Notes: generated by a model from the letters alone, not told the origin. A stretch of DNA of 64,000 nucleotides from Alistipes communis (GCF_006542665.1 NZ_AP019735.1:1674001-1738000), one strand, 5' to 3'. Positions 52,996 through 62,550 are shown, counted from the first letter of the stretch. Numbers and translations are program-made.

Positions 52996-54081
52996 TTACT
53001 TTTTGGCAGCGACGGTGCGGACGAATGCCGGGTAGATCAGGTTCGTGTAGTTGCTTTTGGTGCTCTCGATCGTCGAGCCGTCGCCGTCGTAGACCTGCTT
53101 GAAGGAGACTTCGTAGAGGAAGCAGCCGCGGTAGCGGTTGTTTTTGAGCAGTTCGTAGTAGAATTCGCCCCAGTCGATCAGTCCGCCGGAGAAGGGTTCG
53201 AGGTGCTTGTCCTTGGGATCGGTCGGATCGAGTGCGCCCGGGTTCTGCTGGATGTGCAGGGTTCCCAGACGGGTGCCGATGCGGCGGAGCACGTCGAGTG
53301 CGTCGCCGTTGCACACGGGGTCGATGTACTTGCCGTTGAGCGGAATGAGGGCGTGACCCGTGTCGAGGCAGACACGTACCTTTTCCAGCCCTTCGGCATC
53401 GAGCAGGTCGAGTAGCGAGTCGCCGTCGTAGGCGAGGCTTCGTGCGCAGTTCTCCACGCACAGAATGGCTTTCGTGCCGTGCTGTGCGTTGCACGATTCG
53501 ATATGGCGCTGCAACTCGGCCAGCGACTTGCGGCTCTGCGCCGTGCGTTCGGCGAAATCTCCGCCTGTCGTGAGGATCGTGCCGGTATTGGGATGGATGA
53601 CGAAATGCTGCGGGCGCAGGTGTTCGATCGTCAGTTCGATGAGGCGTTTGAGTTTCAGCACGGCCGTTACGCGCGTATTTTCGTTCGTCGACGAGATGTC
53701 GTAGGTCTGATAGGGCAGGTGCAGCCCCCAGAAATCGGCTTTCGTCGAGCGGATCGCCTCGCCGCATTCGGCGAACAGCCCGTCGAGCCGCTCGTCGGTC
53801 ATGTCGGAGGCGAAGACGATCTTGTCGCTGGCCATGATGTCAATGCACATACCCGCAGCCACGGCACGGCGGCAGTTGGCGGCGTTGACCTGATTGATCG
53901 AGATGAGTTTGCCCGGTTTGAGTTGCAGGTTCTCGATCGCTTCGTCGGCTTTGCCGAGTTCGGTGGTGGGGGCGACGGGTACGGGTGCGGCGGGCGGATC
54001 CGTTTTGCCGCCCTCGTCGCTGCTGCCGCACGATGCATTGAGCAGAAGCGCCGCTGTCAGGAAGAAAACGATGTGTTTCAT
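52996..54081 (-). CDS. Exported sugar phosphate isomerase/epimerase-like TIM-barrel lipoprotein
   Basis: The 361-residue protein has a lipobox (LLLNASCGSS) and a Pro-rich linker (about 25-42). An AP-endonuclease-2/xylose-isomerase-like TIM barrel follows. Likely metal ligands are at the usual places: Glu in CVENCARS, Asp and His in CLDTGHALI, His in LHIQQNPG and Glu in LYEVSFKQ. Most family members are cytoplasmic isomerases or epimerases acting on sugars or inositols, so export is unusual. It ends the locus-2 gene row, separated from the preceding gene by an intrinsic-terminator-like hairpin. The substrate is unknown. Confidence 0.85.
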   Translation of the reverse strand: MKHIVFFLTAALLLNASCGSSDEGGKTDPPAAPVPVAPTTELGKADEAIENLQLKPGKLISINQVNAANCRRAVAAGMCIDIMASDKIVFASDMTDERLDGLFAECGEAIRSTKADFWGLHLPYQTYDISSTNENTRVTAVLKLKRLIELTIEHLRPQHFVIHPNTGTILTTGGDFAERTAQSRKSLAELQRHIESCNAQHGTKAILCVENCARSLAYDGDSLLDLLDAEGLEKVRVCLDTGHALIPLNGKYIDPVCNGDALDVLRRIGTRLGTLHIQQNPGALDPTDPKDKHLEPFSGGLIDWGEFYYELLKNNRYRGCFLYEVSFKQVYDGDGSTIESTKSNYTNLIYPAFVRTVAAKK

Positions 54082-54096
54082 GATCGGATGGTTCGA

Positions 54097-54131
54097 AAAA
54101 CGATCGGCAGGCAGGGACTGCCTGCCGATCG
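54097..54131 (-). terminator. Internal terminator or attenuator before the TIM-barrel gene
   Basis: The perfect 14-bp stem CGATCGGCAGGCAG / CTGCCTGCCGATCG with loop of 3 is followed on the minus strand by TTTTT. It lies between the lipoprotein and TIM-barrel genes, so it would reduce read-through to the last gene. Confidence 0.75.
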
Positions 54132-54151
54132 ACGGTTATGCAATTCGTTCG

Positions 54152-55837
54152 TCAGTTCTTGCGGATCGCGATGTTGTCCAGGCAGATGCGGCCGTCCTTG
54201 CTCTCGGCGCCCACGCCGGTCGTGTCCCAGCGGATCTGCGTCTCGGCCGTTGCGCCGTCGATCGTGAGCGTGAAGCAGGACCACTTCTTGAAGTCGTCGT
54301 TGGCATGTTTGGGACAGTGCGTCGACGTGATGGCGATCGACTGTCCGTCGGCTGCGGGGGTAATGGCCGTTTCGGCCGTCCCTTCCTCGATGCGCACGCT
54401 GGCTGTCTTTATGGTTCCCGCGCCCAGCACCTTGACGGGAATATCGGACGTCGAGGCGAACCGCACGGCGTCGAAGGTGAGCGTGATGCTCGTCGGGCCG
54501 CTCAGCGCCGTGAGTTTGGGAGTGGTCAGGATCCCGTACATGTTTCCCGAGGAGTTGGCTGTATTCGAGAGACGGATGTAACCCGGGAATTCGAAACAGT
54601 GGGCGATTCCCCAACCCGTCAGTCCGCGATTGGCCAGATAGGCCGGCGATGCCTCGCCTTCCGAGGCGATCTTGGCGCCGAAAGTGGTATACGACGCCTC
54701 CTTCTCGCCCGGTTCGGTACCGTCGATCAGAGCCGTGTCGGTCGATTGCCCCATACGACCGCTTTTGGCGTTCTTGCCGGCCTGGATCCAGTCGCCGCCG
54801 TAGACCATCAGGTCGAAATATTGGGCCAGTATCAACGCGGGATCATCGGCTTCGACGAGTTGCAGGTCGTAGCGGAACGGATCCTGCGTGCAGTCGATGC
54901 GCAGGTCGATTCGGGCGTCGGCCGTCAGATTGATCCAGAACTTGTTGAGCGGATCGGAGGCCATGCGGCCCAGGCTGCGGCGAACGTAGTATTCGGCTGC
55001 GGGATAGGTGTAGAAGGGGACGCATGCCCGATCGTTGTTGACCGTACCCACGCCGCCGTTGCCGCTGTACGACAGGAAGCCGTAGGGAACGTTCTCGACG
55101 AGTATCTCGAACGAATCGGCGGCGCTGACGGAGACCGTCCCCGTGTAGATCTTCGCTTCGCTTTCGGTCAGTTCGAACAGTTCGCCGTTGCTCTTGCGAA
55201 CCCAGACGCCCTCCGAGGTGTCGACGAGCTGGAAGGTGAGGCTTACCGGTTCCGAATCATTCGAGTCGGGCAGTTGTCCGACGGCGTACATCGTGAAGCG
55301 GATCGGCTCTTCGGCGCTGAGACCCTTCTGCGTGACGGAGAGCACGTCGGCGCCGACCTCTGTGAACGATGCGGCTTCGCCGAACTTGTAGGCGTAGCCC
55401 GCAGCGCCCTTGACGGCCGGCCACGAGACGACGACGCTGCCGATCTCGTCGCCCTTGACGTAGGTGGGCGCGGGTTGCGGAAGCGTGGGATCGATCTCGA
55501 AGTCGATCGTCCGCTCGGCCGAATCGGTCGTGTGGTCGAGATCGCCGACGGCTTTGAGTCGGAAGGTGTGGCCGCCCTCCGCAAGTGCAGTAAGCGTTAC
55601 GGTGGTCGTGGCTGCGTCGACCGAAGTATAGTCCGCGGCGCCGTCCAGTGCATAGGCGTAGCCGGCGGTCTTCGCGACGGCGTCCCACGTGACGGTCGCC
55701 GTCGCCAGTTCGGTGGTGACTTTCAGTTTCGGGCTGGCCAGTTCGATGACTCCCCATCCGTCGTCATCGCTGGAAGAACATCCCCCTCCTGCCAGAAATG
55801 CCGCGGCGAGGAGCGTAAGAAACAGATACTTTTTCAT
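54152..55837 (-). CDS. Surface lipoprotein with Fn3-like domains and the module shared with locus 1
   Basis: The 561-residue protein has a lipobox (AGGGCSSSDDD) and two Fn3/Ig-like domains (about 30-215). A SusE/F-like middle region contains EGVWVRKSNGELFELT. The C-terminal module (about 345-561) resembles those in the 990-residue lipoprotein of locus 1: DLMVYGGDW, GLTGWG, CFEFPGYIRLSN, YGILTTPKLTALSGP and a final CLDNIAI strand. It is probably a surface glycan- or ligand-binding protein working with SusC/SusD. The start MKKYLFLTLL was chosen by the signal peptide. It lies 28 bp after the phosphoesterase gene. Confidence 0.82.
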   Translation of the reverse strand: MKKYLFLTLLAAAFLAGGGCSSSDDDGWGVIELASPKLKVTTELATATVTWDAVAKTAGYAYALDGAADYTSVDAATTTVTLTALAEGGHTFRLKAVGDLDHTTDSAERTIDFEIDPTLPQPAPTYVKGDEIGSVVVSWPAVKGAAGYAYKFGEAASFTEVGADVLSVTQKGLSAEEPIRFTMYAVGQLPDSNDSEPVSLTFQLVDTSEGVWVRKSNGELFELTESEAKIYTGTVSVSAADSFEILVENVPYGFLSYSGNGGVGTVNNDRACVPFYTYPAAEYYVRRSLGRMASDPLNKFWINLTADARIDLRIDCTQDPFRYDLQLVEADDPALILAQYFDLMVYGGDWIQAGKNAKSGRMGQSTDTALIDGTEPGEKEASYTTFGAKIASEGEASPAYLANRGLTGWGIAHCFEFPGYIRLSNTANSSGNMYGILTTPKLTALSGPTSITLTFDAVRFASTSDIPVKVLGAGTIKTASVRIEEGTAETAITPAADGQSIAITSTHCPKHANDDFKKWSCFTLTIDGATAETQIRWDTTGVGAESKDGRICLDNIAIRKN

Positions 55838-55865
55838 AGGTGTGTAGGTTTCGTCGGTTTGAATG

Positions 55866-57446
55866 TTAGAAATCGGCATGGAAATCGCCGGGGTGCTCCG
55901 CCGGATCGGTGAAGACCGTCTGTTCGTACTTGTTGCCGAAGCGGTCGATCGCCTCGACGCGCACGGCCGCAGCGGGGTTTTTGAGCGTGTAGTGGAACAT
56001 GTGGTCGGACGACTTGCGGTAGCTGTCCGTGTTGTTCAGCAACCCGATATGGTAGGCTACGGTCCATGCGTCGATGTCGGAGTTGCGTGTCATCTGGCCG
56101 CTCAGTACGTCGTTTTCGTAGACGTTGACCGTCCACGAGGGATCCCAGTTCCAGATGTTGGCTACGATCTGGTCGGCGCCCGTCTGTTTGAAACGGTATT
56201 TGGCACCGCCGACGAAGGTGTCGGAGGCGCGGTAGAGGCGGATCTGGAACTGTTCGTCGTGACGAACCGAACGGTAGGCCCACTCCTCCATGCGGTTGCC
56301 GTCGATCCGGTAGAGGCCGAATCCGATGGGCGTACCCTCGGTGCAGACGGTCGAACGCCACCATGCGCCGCATGTGGTGCCCGTGACATGCTCGAAGATC
56401 TCCTTGCCGTTCTTTCGGTGGATGTAGTTGATGTTCGAGTGGGTGTGGGCCGACATGATCGCCGCATATTCGTACTGCGACAGCAGATCCAGCACCTCGT
56501 CGTAGTATTTGTCCGCATCGGCGTGCGCGCTGTTCGTGCCCCAGCCGCCGCGGAACGGAATATGTACGCAGAGGATCACCATCTTGTCCTTCGGCACGAA
56601 ACTCAGATCCTGTTTGAGCCACGCGTACTGTGCGGCGGTGAATCCGCCTTCGTAGTCGGCGCTGGCCTTGCAGCTGTGGATGACGTTGTCCATCGAGACC
56701 ACGTGTACGTCGCCGCGGTTGAACGAGTAGTCGACCGGCCCGAAATAACTCTCGTATTTCGCCCGTGCCGCCTTTTCGTCGGCCGTCGGGAATTCGTGGT
56801 CGTGGTTTCCGATCGTGGCGAAGACGGGCACTCCCGTCTGCTCCGGTTGCAGGGCGACGACCATGTTGGTGAACAGCGTCCATTTGTTGTTGACGTGGTC
56901 GCCCAGCGTGATGCCGTAGCAGGGAACGCCGGCCGAGGCCGCATATTCGCGGATCTCTCTTCCGGCCTCCTCCTTGAAACGCACGGCATGCGACGCCTCG
57001 TTGATCTGGGGATCGCCGATGCAGATCAGGTCGAACCGCTTTTCGGGTGCGGCGAGCGCTTCGAGCGTGAAGTCGTAGCGCGCCGTTCCGGCTTGGAGCC
57101 GGGCGAAGAAGCGGGGGAGTTTGTAGGTCTTGTCGACGCTCACCTTGTAAGCCGACGGCAGCGAATAGAAGACGAAGCCCGCGTCGGCGTTGCGCGTGAG
57201 TGCGTAACGCCCTTCGGCGTCGGTGGCCGTACAGGAGTATCCGTCGCTTACGACCACCCCTTCGACGGAATTGCCGTTCGTATCCTTGATGTAGCCGTAG
57301 GTGTCGCCGTCGGCGGGCGTTTCGGTATTGCCGTCGTCGCCATTGCCGTTCGATTCGTTTCCGCCCTCGTTGTCTGAGCAGGCGGCGAAAGCGGCGAGCA
57401 GCAGCACGAGCAATGCGCGGTTCAGGTATTTCAGTATCGAAGTCAT
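55866..57446 (-). CDS. Calcineurin-like phosphoesterase lipoprotein with N- and C-terminal accessory domains (locus 2)
   Basis: The 526-residue protein is a paralogue of the locus-1 enzyme with the same layout. It has a lipobox (LAAFAACSDN), an Asn/Gly/Asp-rich linker, an Ig-like domain (about 48-125, EGVVVSDGYSC), a metallophosphoesterase domain (about 135-355) and a C-terminal beta domain. Metal-site motifs are GDPQ, LGDH, GNHDHE, HIPFRG and AHTH. It should cleave a phosphoester outside the cytoplasm. It lies 19 bp after susD with no hairpin between, unlike locus 1. Confidence 0.88.
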   Translation of the reverse strand: MTSILKYLNRALLVLLLAAFAACSDNEGGNESNGNGDDGNTETPADGDTYGYIKDTNGNSVEGVVVSDGYSCTATDAEGRYALTRNADAGFVFYSLPSAYKVSVDKTYKLPRFFARLQAGTARYDFTLEALAAPEKRFDLICIGDPQINEASHAVRFKEEAGREIREYAASAGVPCYGITLGDHVNNKWTLFTNMVVALQPEQTGVPVFATIGNHDHEFPTADEKAARAKYESYFGPVDYSFNRGDVHVVSMDNVIHSCKASADYEGGFTAAQYAWLKQDLSFVPKDKMVILCVHIPFRGGWGTNSAHADADKYYDEVLDLLSQYEYAAIMSAHTHSNINYIHRKNGKEIFEHVTGTTCGAWWRSTVCTEGTPIGFGLYRIDGNRMEEWAYRSVRHDEQFQIRLYRASDTFVGGAKYRFKQTGADQIVANIWNWDPSWTVNVYENDVLSGQMTRNSDIDAWTVAYHIGLLNNTDSYRKSSDHMFHYTLKNPAAAVRVEAIDRFGNKYEQTVFTDPAEHPGDFHADF

Positions 57447-57465
57447 ATCAGCATGTTTGAATCGG

Positions 57466-59268
57466 TTATTCCGCTGCGAAACCCGCGTAGCCGGGGTTTT
57501 GCGTGATCTGCGGCAGGGCGATGCGCTCGCTTTCGGGAATCGGCCACAGGTAGTCCTTCATCGGGTCGAAGGCCATGTCGATGAATTTGCGCAGGTTGAT
57601 CTTCTTTCCGTCGAAGGTATCGCCCTTGTAGGTCACGTGCCAGTTTTCGTCGATCGTAGGAATGGCGTTCGACATCGAACCGTCCGATGCCGGAGCGTAG
57701 AGCGTTCCCGAAATCACCTCTTCGGCAATGCCCCAGCGTCGGATGTCGAACCAGCGGAATCCTTCGTTGCACAACTCGACCATGCGCTCGTAACGCAGTG
57801 CCGAACGCAGCCCGTTGCGGTCCGATACCGTCAGTACGGGCATGTGGGCGCGGCCGCGGATGGTCTCGATGTCGGCTTTGGCGACGCCCAGATCGCCGCC
57901 CGCCCATTCGATGTTGGCCTCGGCGCGGATCAGGTACAATTCGGCCAGACGCATGAGCGGATAGCTCAGCGTGCAGACCGACTTGGTGCCGAATCCGTTG
58001 TTGGTCCTGTACTCCTCGATGTCGAGGTATTTGCGCCACAGATAGCCGCAGGGGCCCTTCGATCCGTTGGCGCCGTACTCCGACTTGGTGCCGTAGGCCT
58101 CCGAATTGGCCACCAGCACACCCTCCTCCTTGTCGTTGTAGTTCATGATCTTCTGAACCGAGGGGTTGGTTTCGAACTGCATTCCCAGCACGCGCGAACC
58201 CGGCCGCACGCAGAAGAGGTCGAGACGGGGATCGCGGTTTTTCCAGGGCTCCTTGTAGTCGAACAGCGGCGATTCGGCGATCGATTTGCCGTCGGTGCAC
58301 TGGATCGCGTCGATGAACATCTGCGTGGGGCTGAAATAAGAGCAGCCTCCGGCGATGCGCGGTGCGGCGTAGTATCCGGCGTTGTGCTGGTTGCCCGATA
58401 TCATGGCGTTGTACTGCAAGGCCCAGATCCATTCGTCGCTGTTGGCGTGGCCGCTCAGGCCGAAGAGGTTCGTCGCACTGGGTTCGCCCTTGGTGTAGTC
58501 TTCGCCGCAGAAGCGCGTATCGTAGGGTTCGAGGGCGTAGCCGGCATCCTTGGCCAGCGTGAGCGCCTTGTCGGCATATTTGGCGGCCTCTTCGAAGAAT
58601 CCCCAGTTCAGGCAGATGCGGGCTTTGAGTCCGTAGGCGCCCACGCGGCCCAGACGGGTCGAGCCGTAGGTCGCCTTGTTGTGCCGCAGCGGCAGGAAGT
58701 CGAGCATCTCGTCTTTGAGATCCTCGTTGAGAATCTTGTCGATGACTTCGGCGCGCGGCGTGCGGGTATAGCTGTCGCCCAGCCCCAGCACGTGATCGAT
58801 GTAGGGAATGTCGCCGTAGAGCTGGCAGCCCCATTCGTAGACGTAGGCGCGCGTGAGCAGCAGTTCGGCCTTGTACATGTTGTACTCCTGTTCGCTCATC
58901 AGATCGCGCACCTTGTCGATGCCGTCGAGCACGAGGTTGGCGCGGGCCGCGGTCTTGTAGATGTTGTTGTAGACCTTTTCGACCCATGCGTTGTCGGTGG
59001 GAAGTTTCGACTGCTGCTGGTAGTTGTAGTTGGCGGCGTTGAGACGCGATGCGCCGATGTCGCTGGCGTTGTCCTGGATGCCGGGGAAGGGCGTCGAGGA
59101 GGCGTCGATCAGCGTCAGACCCTTGTAGGCGGCGAATACGCCCGCCTCCACCTCCGCTTTGGATGCGGGGAAGGTCAATGCGTTCGGGCCGTTGAGATAG
59201 CTCTTGTCGAGCGAGCAGCCTGCGGCGAGGAGTCCGCACAGCGCTGCACCTAATATGATCTTTTTCAT
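57466..59268 (-). CDS. SusD/RagB family nutrient-binding lipoprotein (locus 2)
   Basis: The 600-residue protein has a lipobox (LLAAGCSLDKSYLNGP) and SusD marks: AAYKGLTLID, LLTRAYVYEWGCQLYGDIPY, a TPR-like helix region, LRYERMVELCNEGFRWFDI and a C-terminal LWPIPESER motif. It binds the ligand at the cell surface and caps the SusC barrel. ATG 59268 is preferred; an in-frame ATG at 59283 overlaps the susC stop and lacks a signal-peptide context. It differs clearly from the locus-1 SusD, so the two loci probably bind different molecules. Confidence 0.93.
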   Translation of the reverse strand: MKKIILGAALCGLLAAGCSLDKSYLNGPNALTFPASKAEVEAGVFAAYKGLTLIDASSTPFPGIQDNASDIGASRLNAANYNYQQQSKLPTDNAWVEKVYNNIYKTAARANLVLDGIDKVRDLMSEQEYNMYKAELLLTRAYVYEWGCQLYGDIPYIDHVLGLGDSYTRTPRAEVIDKILNEDLKDEMLDFLPLRHNKATYGSTRLGRVGAYGLKARICLNWGFFEEAAKYADKALTLAKDAGYALEPYDTRFCGEDYTKGEPSATNLFGLSGHANSDEWIWALQYNAMISGNQHNAGYYAAPRIAGGCSYFSPTQMFIDAIQCTDGKSIAESPLFDYKEPWKNRDPRLDLFCVRPGSRVLGMQFETNPSVQKIMNYNDKEEGVLVANSEAYGTKSEYGANGSKGPCGYLWRKYLDIEEYRTNNGFGTKSVCTLSYPLMRLAELYLIRAEANIEWAGGDLGVAKADIETIRGRAHMPVLTVSDRNGLRSALRYERMVELCNEGFRWFDIRRWGIAEEVISGTLYAPASDGSMSNAIPTIDENWHVTYKGDTFDGKKINLRKFIDMAFDPMKDYLWPIPESERIALPQITQNPGYAGFAAE

Positions 59269-59282
59269 GGTTGGTTTCCGCA

Positions 59283-62200
59283 TTAGAATTTGAGATCGAG
59301 TCCGATCGTGACGAGTTTTACCTGGGGATAGTTGTTCGCCGAACCGAGTTTGACGAGGTCGAAATCGCCGCTGGCGTCGCCGTCGTAACCCACTTCGGGA
59401 TCGTAACCGTCCCAGAAATTGGTAGCCGTGAAGAGGTTCTGCGCGTTGACGTAGACGTAGGCCGATTTGAGTCCGATCTTGCGCATCCAGCTTTTGGGCA
59501 GGTCGTAGCCGAGCTGGATGTTTTTCAGACGCAGGTAGGCGGCGCTCTTCATCCAGAACGACGAGTCGTACCAGTTGTTCTTGTTGGCGCTCGTCAGACG
59601 GGGCGTCACGCCGCCGGGATTCGCGGCGCAGGCGAAGTCGATGTGCTCCTTGCGGAACGTACCGCCCTGGTTGCTCGGCATGACGTAGTAGGTGTTCAGA
59701 TAACCGTCCGTCTTGCCGACGCCCTGGAACAGCATGCTCAGGCGAAGCCCCTTCCAGCCGAAGTCGAGATTGAGACTGTACGTGTAGCGGGGGATCGTGC
59801 TGCCGACGATGGTCTTGTCGTTTTCGTCGATCGTGTTGCTGCCGTCGATGTCGGCATAACGGATGTCGCCGATCTGAACCGTCTCCTTGAATTGCGGGCA
59901 GTTGGCGTTAACCCAGTCGGCCTCCTCCTGCGTGCGGATGATACCGAGGCTTTCGAGGGCGTAGATGCTGCCGATCGAATAGCCCTCCTGATTGCGCAGT
60001 ACGCCGCTGGTCGAGGTTTTGCCGCGCATGTCGACGATCTCGTTCTTGACGTCCGAGACGTTGGCCTGTACGCCGAAGGTGAAGTCGCGCCAGCGGTTGT
60101 TGTACCCGATGCTGAGTTCCCAGCCGGTGTTGCGTACCTTGCCGGCGTTCTGGTAGGGGGCGTTCAGACCCACGCCGGCCGGAATGTCGAGTTTCATCAG
60201 GATGTCGTCGGTGTTCTTGCGGTACCAGTCGGCCGTGATGTTGAGTTTCGAGAAGAGCGTGACGTCGACGCCCACGTCGAGCATCGTCGTGGTCTCCCAC
60301 TTGATGTCGGGGTTGGCCAGCGTGTTGAGCGTTACGAGCGACGCCGGCGTGCCGTTCATCGAAATATGCCCCAGCGCGAGGTTCGGCGTGGTGGGATAGT
60401 AGCTGGCCGCATCGCCGCCGGCGAGGTTCTGGTTACCCAGCGTTCCGTAGGATGCACGGATTTTCAACCCGTCGAGGATGTGCTTGGCGTTCTCCATGAA
60501 CGGCTCCTCCGAGATGCGCCAGGCGCCCGATACCGACGGGAAGTAGCCCCAGCGGTTGGATTTGCTGAAACGCGACGAACCGTCGATACGCAGGTTGGCT
60601 TCGAGCAGGTAGCGCTCCTTGAAGTTGTAGTTCAGACGGCCGAAGTAGGATTGGATGGCCCATTCGTAGCGGTGGCCGCTGTTGTCCATGTTCTCGATCT
60701 CGCCCACGTCGATCTGATCGTAGTCGGGGTAGTTGAAGACCTGTCGGTAGGCCGAAAGGTACTTGTAGTCGTAGGTGTTGCGTTCGGCGCCGAGGATGAG
60801 TTTCAGGTCATGGCCGCTGAAATTCTTCTTGAAGGTCATCAGGAAGTTGTAGTTGCCGTAGAAGGCGCGCGATCCCGATTCGGTGAGCGTGGCGTAGGGA
60901 GTGGAGGTGAGCGTGGCCGTACCCTCCATGTCCTGATAGGTCGTGACGGGCTTCTTCCAGTTGTGTTTGTTGGTGGTCGCGTAGCGCGGCGCCAGCATTC
61001 CTTGCAGCGAGAGCCATTCGACCGGTTCGTAGGTCAGCGTGATCGCCCCCGACAGACGCAGTGTATTGTTCTTGTTCTGGCCGCCTTCGAGCATCAGCGC
61101 TACGGGGTTGTTGCCTTGCAGGCCCAGGCCGTTGTAGAGTCCCGTCGAGAACTGGTTGGGGATGTCGGCCGAACGGGTGTTCATGTAGTTGAAGATCGTT
61201 CCCTGGTAGGGCGACGAGCGGCGGTCGCCGTTCGAGAACGAGAGATCGAGTTTCATCGACAGCTTGTCGTTGAACTTGACGTCGGCGTTGTTGCGGAACG
61301 TGTAGCGCTGGAAATCGGTAGTCTCGATGATACCGTTCTGATCGACATAGCCCAGCGTGGTGAGCATCCGCACGCGTTCGCTGCCGATGCCGAGCGAAAC
61401 GGTGTGGCTGTGCGAGAGGCCCGAGCCGGTGAGGACGGCATCCTGCCAGTCGGTATTGGGATAGAGGTCGGGATCCTTGCCCATGTTCTTGCGGTAAAGC
61501 GCCATCGACTCGTCGTCGTAGGTCGGGGCGTTGCCGTCTTGCAGGTTCATGGCGTTGGTCAGCTCGCGGTATTCGAGTGCGTTGACCGTTTCGGGCAGGT
61601 CGGTAGGCGACTGCCAGCCGACGGTTCCCTTGTAGGTGACGGTGAAGCGTTCGGTCGAGCTGCGTTTGGTCGTCACCAGAATGACGCCGTTGGCCGCGCG
61701 CGAACCGTAGATCGACGACGACGCTGCGTCTTTGAGGATGGAGATGGATTCGATGAGTACGGGATCGACGCTGTCCAGACTGCCCTCGATCCCGTCGATG
61801 AGCACCAGCGGGGCGGTCGAGCTGCCGCCGAACGAATTGATACCGCGGATGCGGATGGCACCACCGTCGGCACCCGGGGCGCCCGACGGCGTGGTGACGG
61901 TCACGCCCGGAGCCATACCCTGCAAGGCGACCGATGCCGAAACGACCGGACGCTTTTCGAAGGTCGAGGCATCGATCGTCGATACCGAACCCGTGACGTT
62001 GACTTTTTTCTGGGTGCCGTAACCGACGACGACGACATCGTCGATCTGTTCGCTGTCGCTTTGAAGAGCGATCTCGTAAAAGGTTTTCGAGGTGACCTCT
62101 ACGGTCGCTTCCCGATACCCGATGTAGGAAACCGCCAGTTGTTGGCCTTGGGAGGCGTTTACGGTAAATTTACCTTCGGTGTTGGTCGTAGTTCCCCCCC

Positions 62201-62372
62201 CCTCGGGCCGGGCATTCTGCATGACGATTACGGTCGCTCCGACCAGCGGCGCCCCTTCCGCATCGGTGACGATTCCGTTCACGGCGGTCTTTTGGGCGAA
62301 TGCGACTACACTGAATGCAGAGAGACCGACTGCCAGCAGCAGTCTCGTTAACGGGTGTAGCAGTTTTTTCAT
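59283..62372 (-). CDS. SusC/RagA family TonB-dependent outer-membrane transporter (locus 2)
   Basis: The 1029-residue protein has a signal peptide (about 1-26, SVVAFAQ). A carboxypeptidase-regulatory-like domain (about 29-112) is followed by the plug with VVVGYGTQKKVNVTGSVSTID (about 112-225, split around the TonB-box region) and a 22-strand barrel ending VTIGLDLKF. A run of nine G (62194-62202) covers codons 57-60 (PEGGGT) inside the regulatory domain. The start MKKLLHPLTR was chosen over an in-frame extension that lies in repeat DNA. The leader is about 380 nt long and carries three copies of the hairpin repeat. Confidence 0.94.
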   Translation of the reverse strand: MKKLLHPLTRLLLAVGLSAFSVVAFAQKTAVNGIVTDAEGAPLVGATVIVMQNARPEGGGTTTNTEGKFTVNASQGQQLAVSYIGYREATVEVTSKTFYEIALQSDSEQIDDVVVVGYGTQKKVNVTGSVSTIDASTFEKRPVVSASVALQGMAPGVTVTTPSGAPGADGGAIRIRGINSFGGSSTAPLVLIDGIEGSLDSVDPVLIESISILKDAASSSIYGSRAANGVILVTTKRSSTERFTVTYKGTVGWQSPTDLPETVNALEYRELTNAMNLQDGNAPTYDDESMALYRKNMGKDPDLYPNTDWQDAVLTGSGLSHSHTVSLGIGSERVRMLTTLGYVDQNGIIETTDFQRYTFRNNADVKFNDKLSMKLDLSFSNGDRRSSPYQGTIFNYMNTRSADIPNQFSTGLYNGLGLQGNNPVALMLEGGQNKNNTLRLSGAITLTYEPVEWLSLQGMLAPRYATTNKHNWKKPVTTYQDMEGTATLTSTPYATLTESGSRAFYGNYNFLMTFKKNFSGHDLKLILGAERNTYDYKYLSAYRQVFNYPDYDQIDVGEIENMDNSGHRYEWAIQSYFGRLNYNFKERYLLEANLRIDGSSRFSKSNRWGYFPSVSGAWRISEEPFMENAKHILDGLKIRASYGTLGNQNLAGGDAASYYPTTPNLALGHISMNGTPASLVTLNTLANPDIKWETTTMLDVGVDVTLFSKLNITADWYRKNTDDILMKLDIPAGVGLNAPYQNAGKVRNTGWELSIGYNNRWRDFTFGVQANVSDVKNEIVDMRGKTSTSGVLRNQEGYSIGSIYALESLGIIRTQEEADWVNANCPQFKETVQIGDIRYADIDGSNTIDENDKTIVGSTIPRYTYSLNLDFGWKGLRLSMLFQGVGKTDGYLNTYYVMPSNQGGTFRKEHIDFACAANPGGVTPRLTSANKNNWYDSSFWMKSAAYLRLKNIQLGYDLPKSWMRKIGLKSAYVYVNAQNLFTATNFWDGYDPEVGYDGDASGDFDLVKLGSANNYPQVKLVTIGLDLKF
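62194..62202 (-). repeat. G9 homopolymer in SusC (locus 2)
   Basis: Nine consecutive G on the coding strand (G AGG... pattern GAG-GGG-GGG-GGA) near codon 58. The locus-1 SusC has an equal-length run at a different codon, so the runs are not simply inherited from one ancestor. Confidence 0.85.
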
Positions 62373-62418
62373 TGGTGTAAGGTTAAATGGTAAGTGTTTA
62401 AGTTGGATTTCTTTCGTC

Positions 62419-62480
62419 CGTTTCTCGCCATGGCATAGCTCGCGCAAGCGCGGCTCTGCCCATTCGGCTTAGCGAAAACG
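62419..62480 (-). repeat. Hairpin repeat, promoterless copy in the susC leader
   Basis: CGTTTCTCGCCATGGCATAG, hairpin GCTCGCGC-AA-GCGCGGC, CTCTGCCCATTCGGCTTAG and CGAAAACG. Confidence 0.8.
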
Positions 62481-62497
62481 TTGAATTTCTTTCGTCC

Positions 62498-62550
62498 ATT
62501 TCTCGCCTCGGCAATTCGAGCAGGCTCGATTGCACTCGGCTTAACGAAAT
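62498..62550 (-). repeat. Hairpin repeat, promoterless copy in the susC leader
   Basis: CATTTCTCGCCTCGGCAA, hairpin TCGAG-CAGG-CTCGA, TTGCACTCGGCTTAACG. The hairpin sequence differs but pairing is kept. Confidence 0.75.

Noticed and set aside
52996..54081. Second AP endonuclease (Nfo paralogue)
   Set aside because: The fold superfamily is shared, but the protein has a lipoprotein signal and lacks the full Nfo zinc-ligand set seen in the real nfo at 1080-1928.
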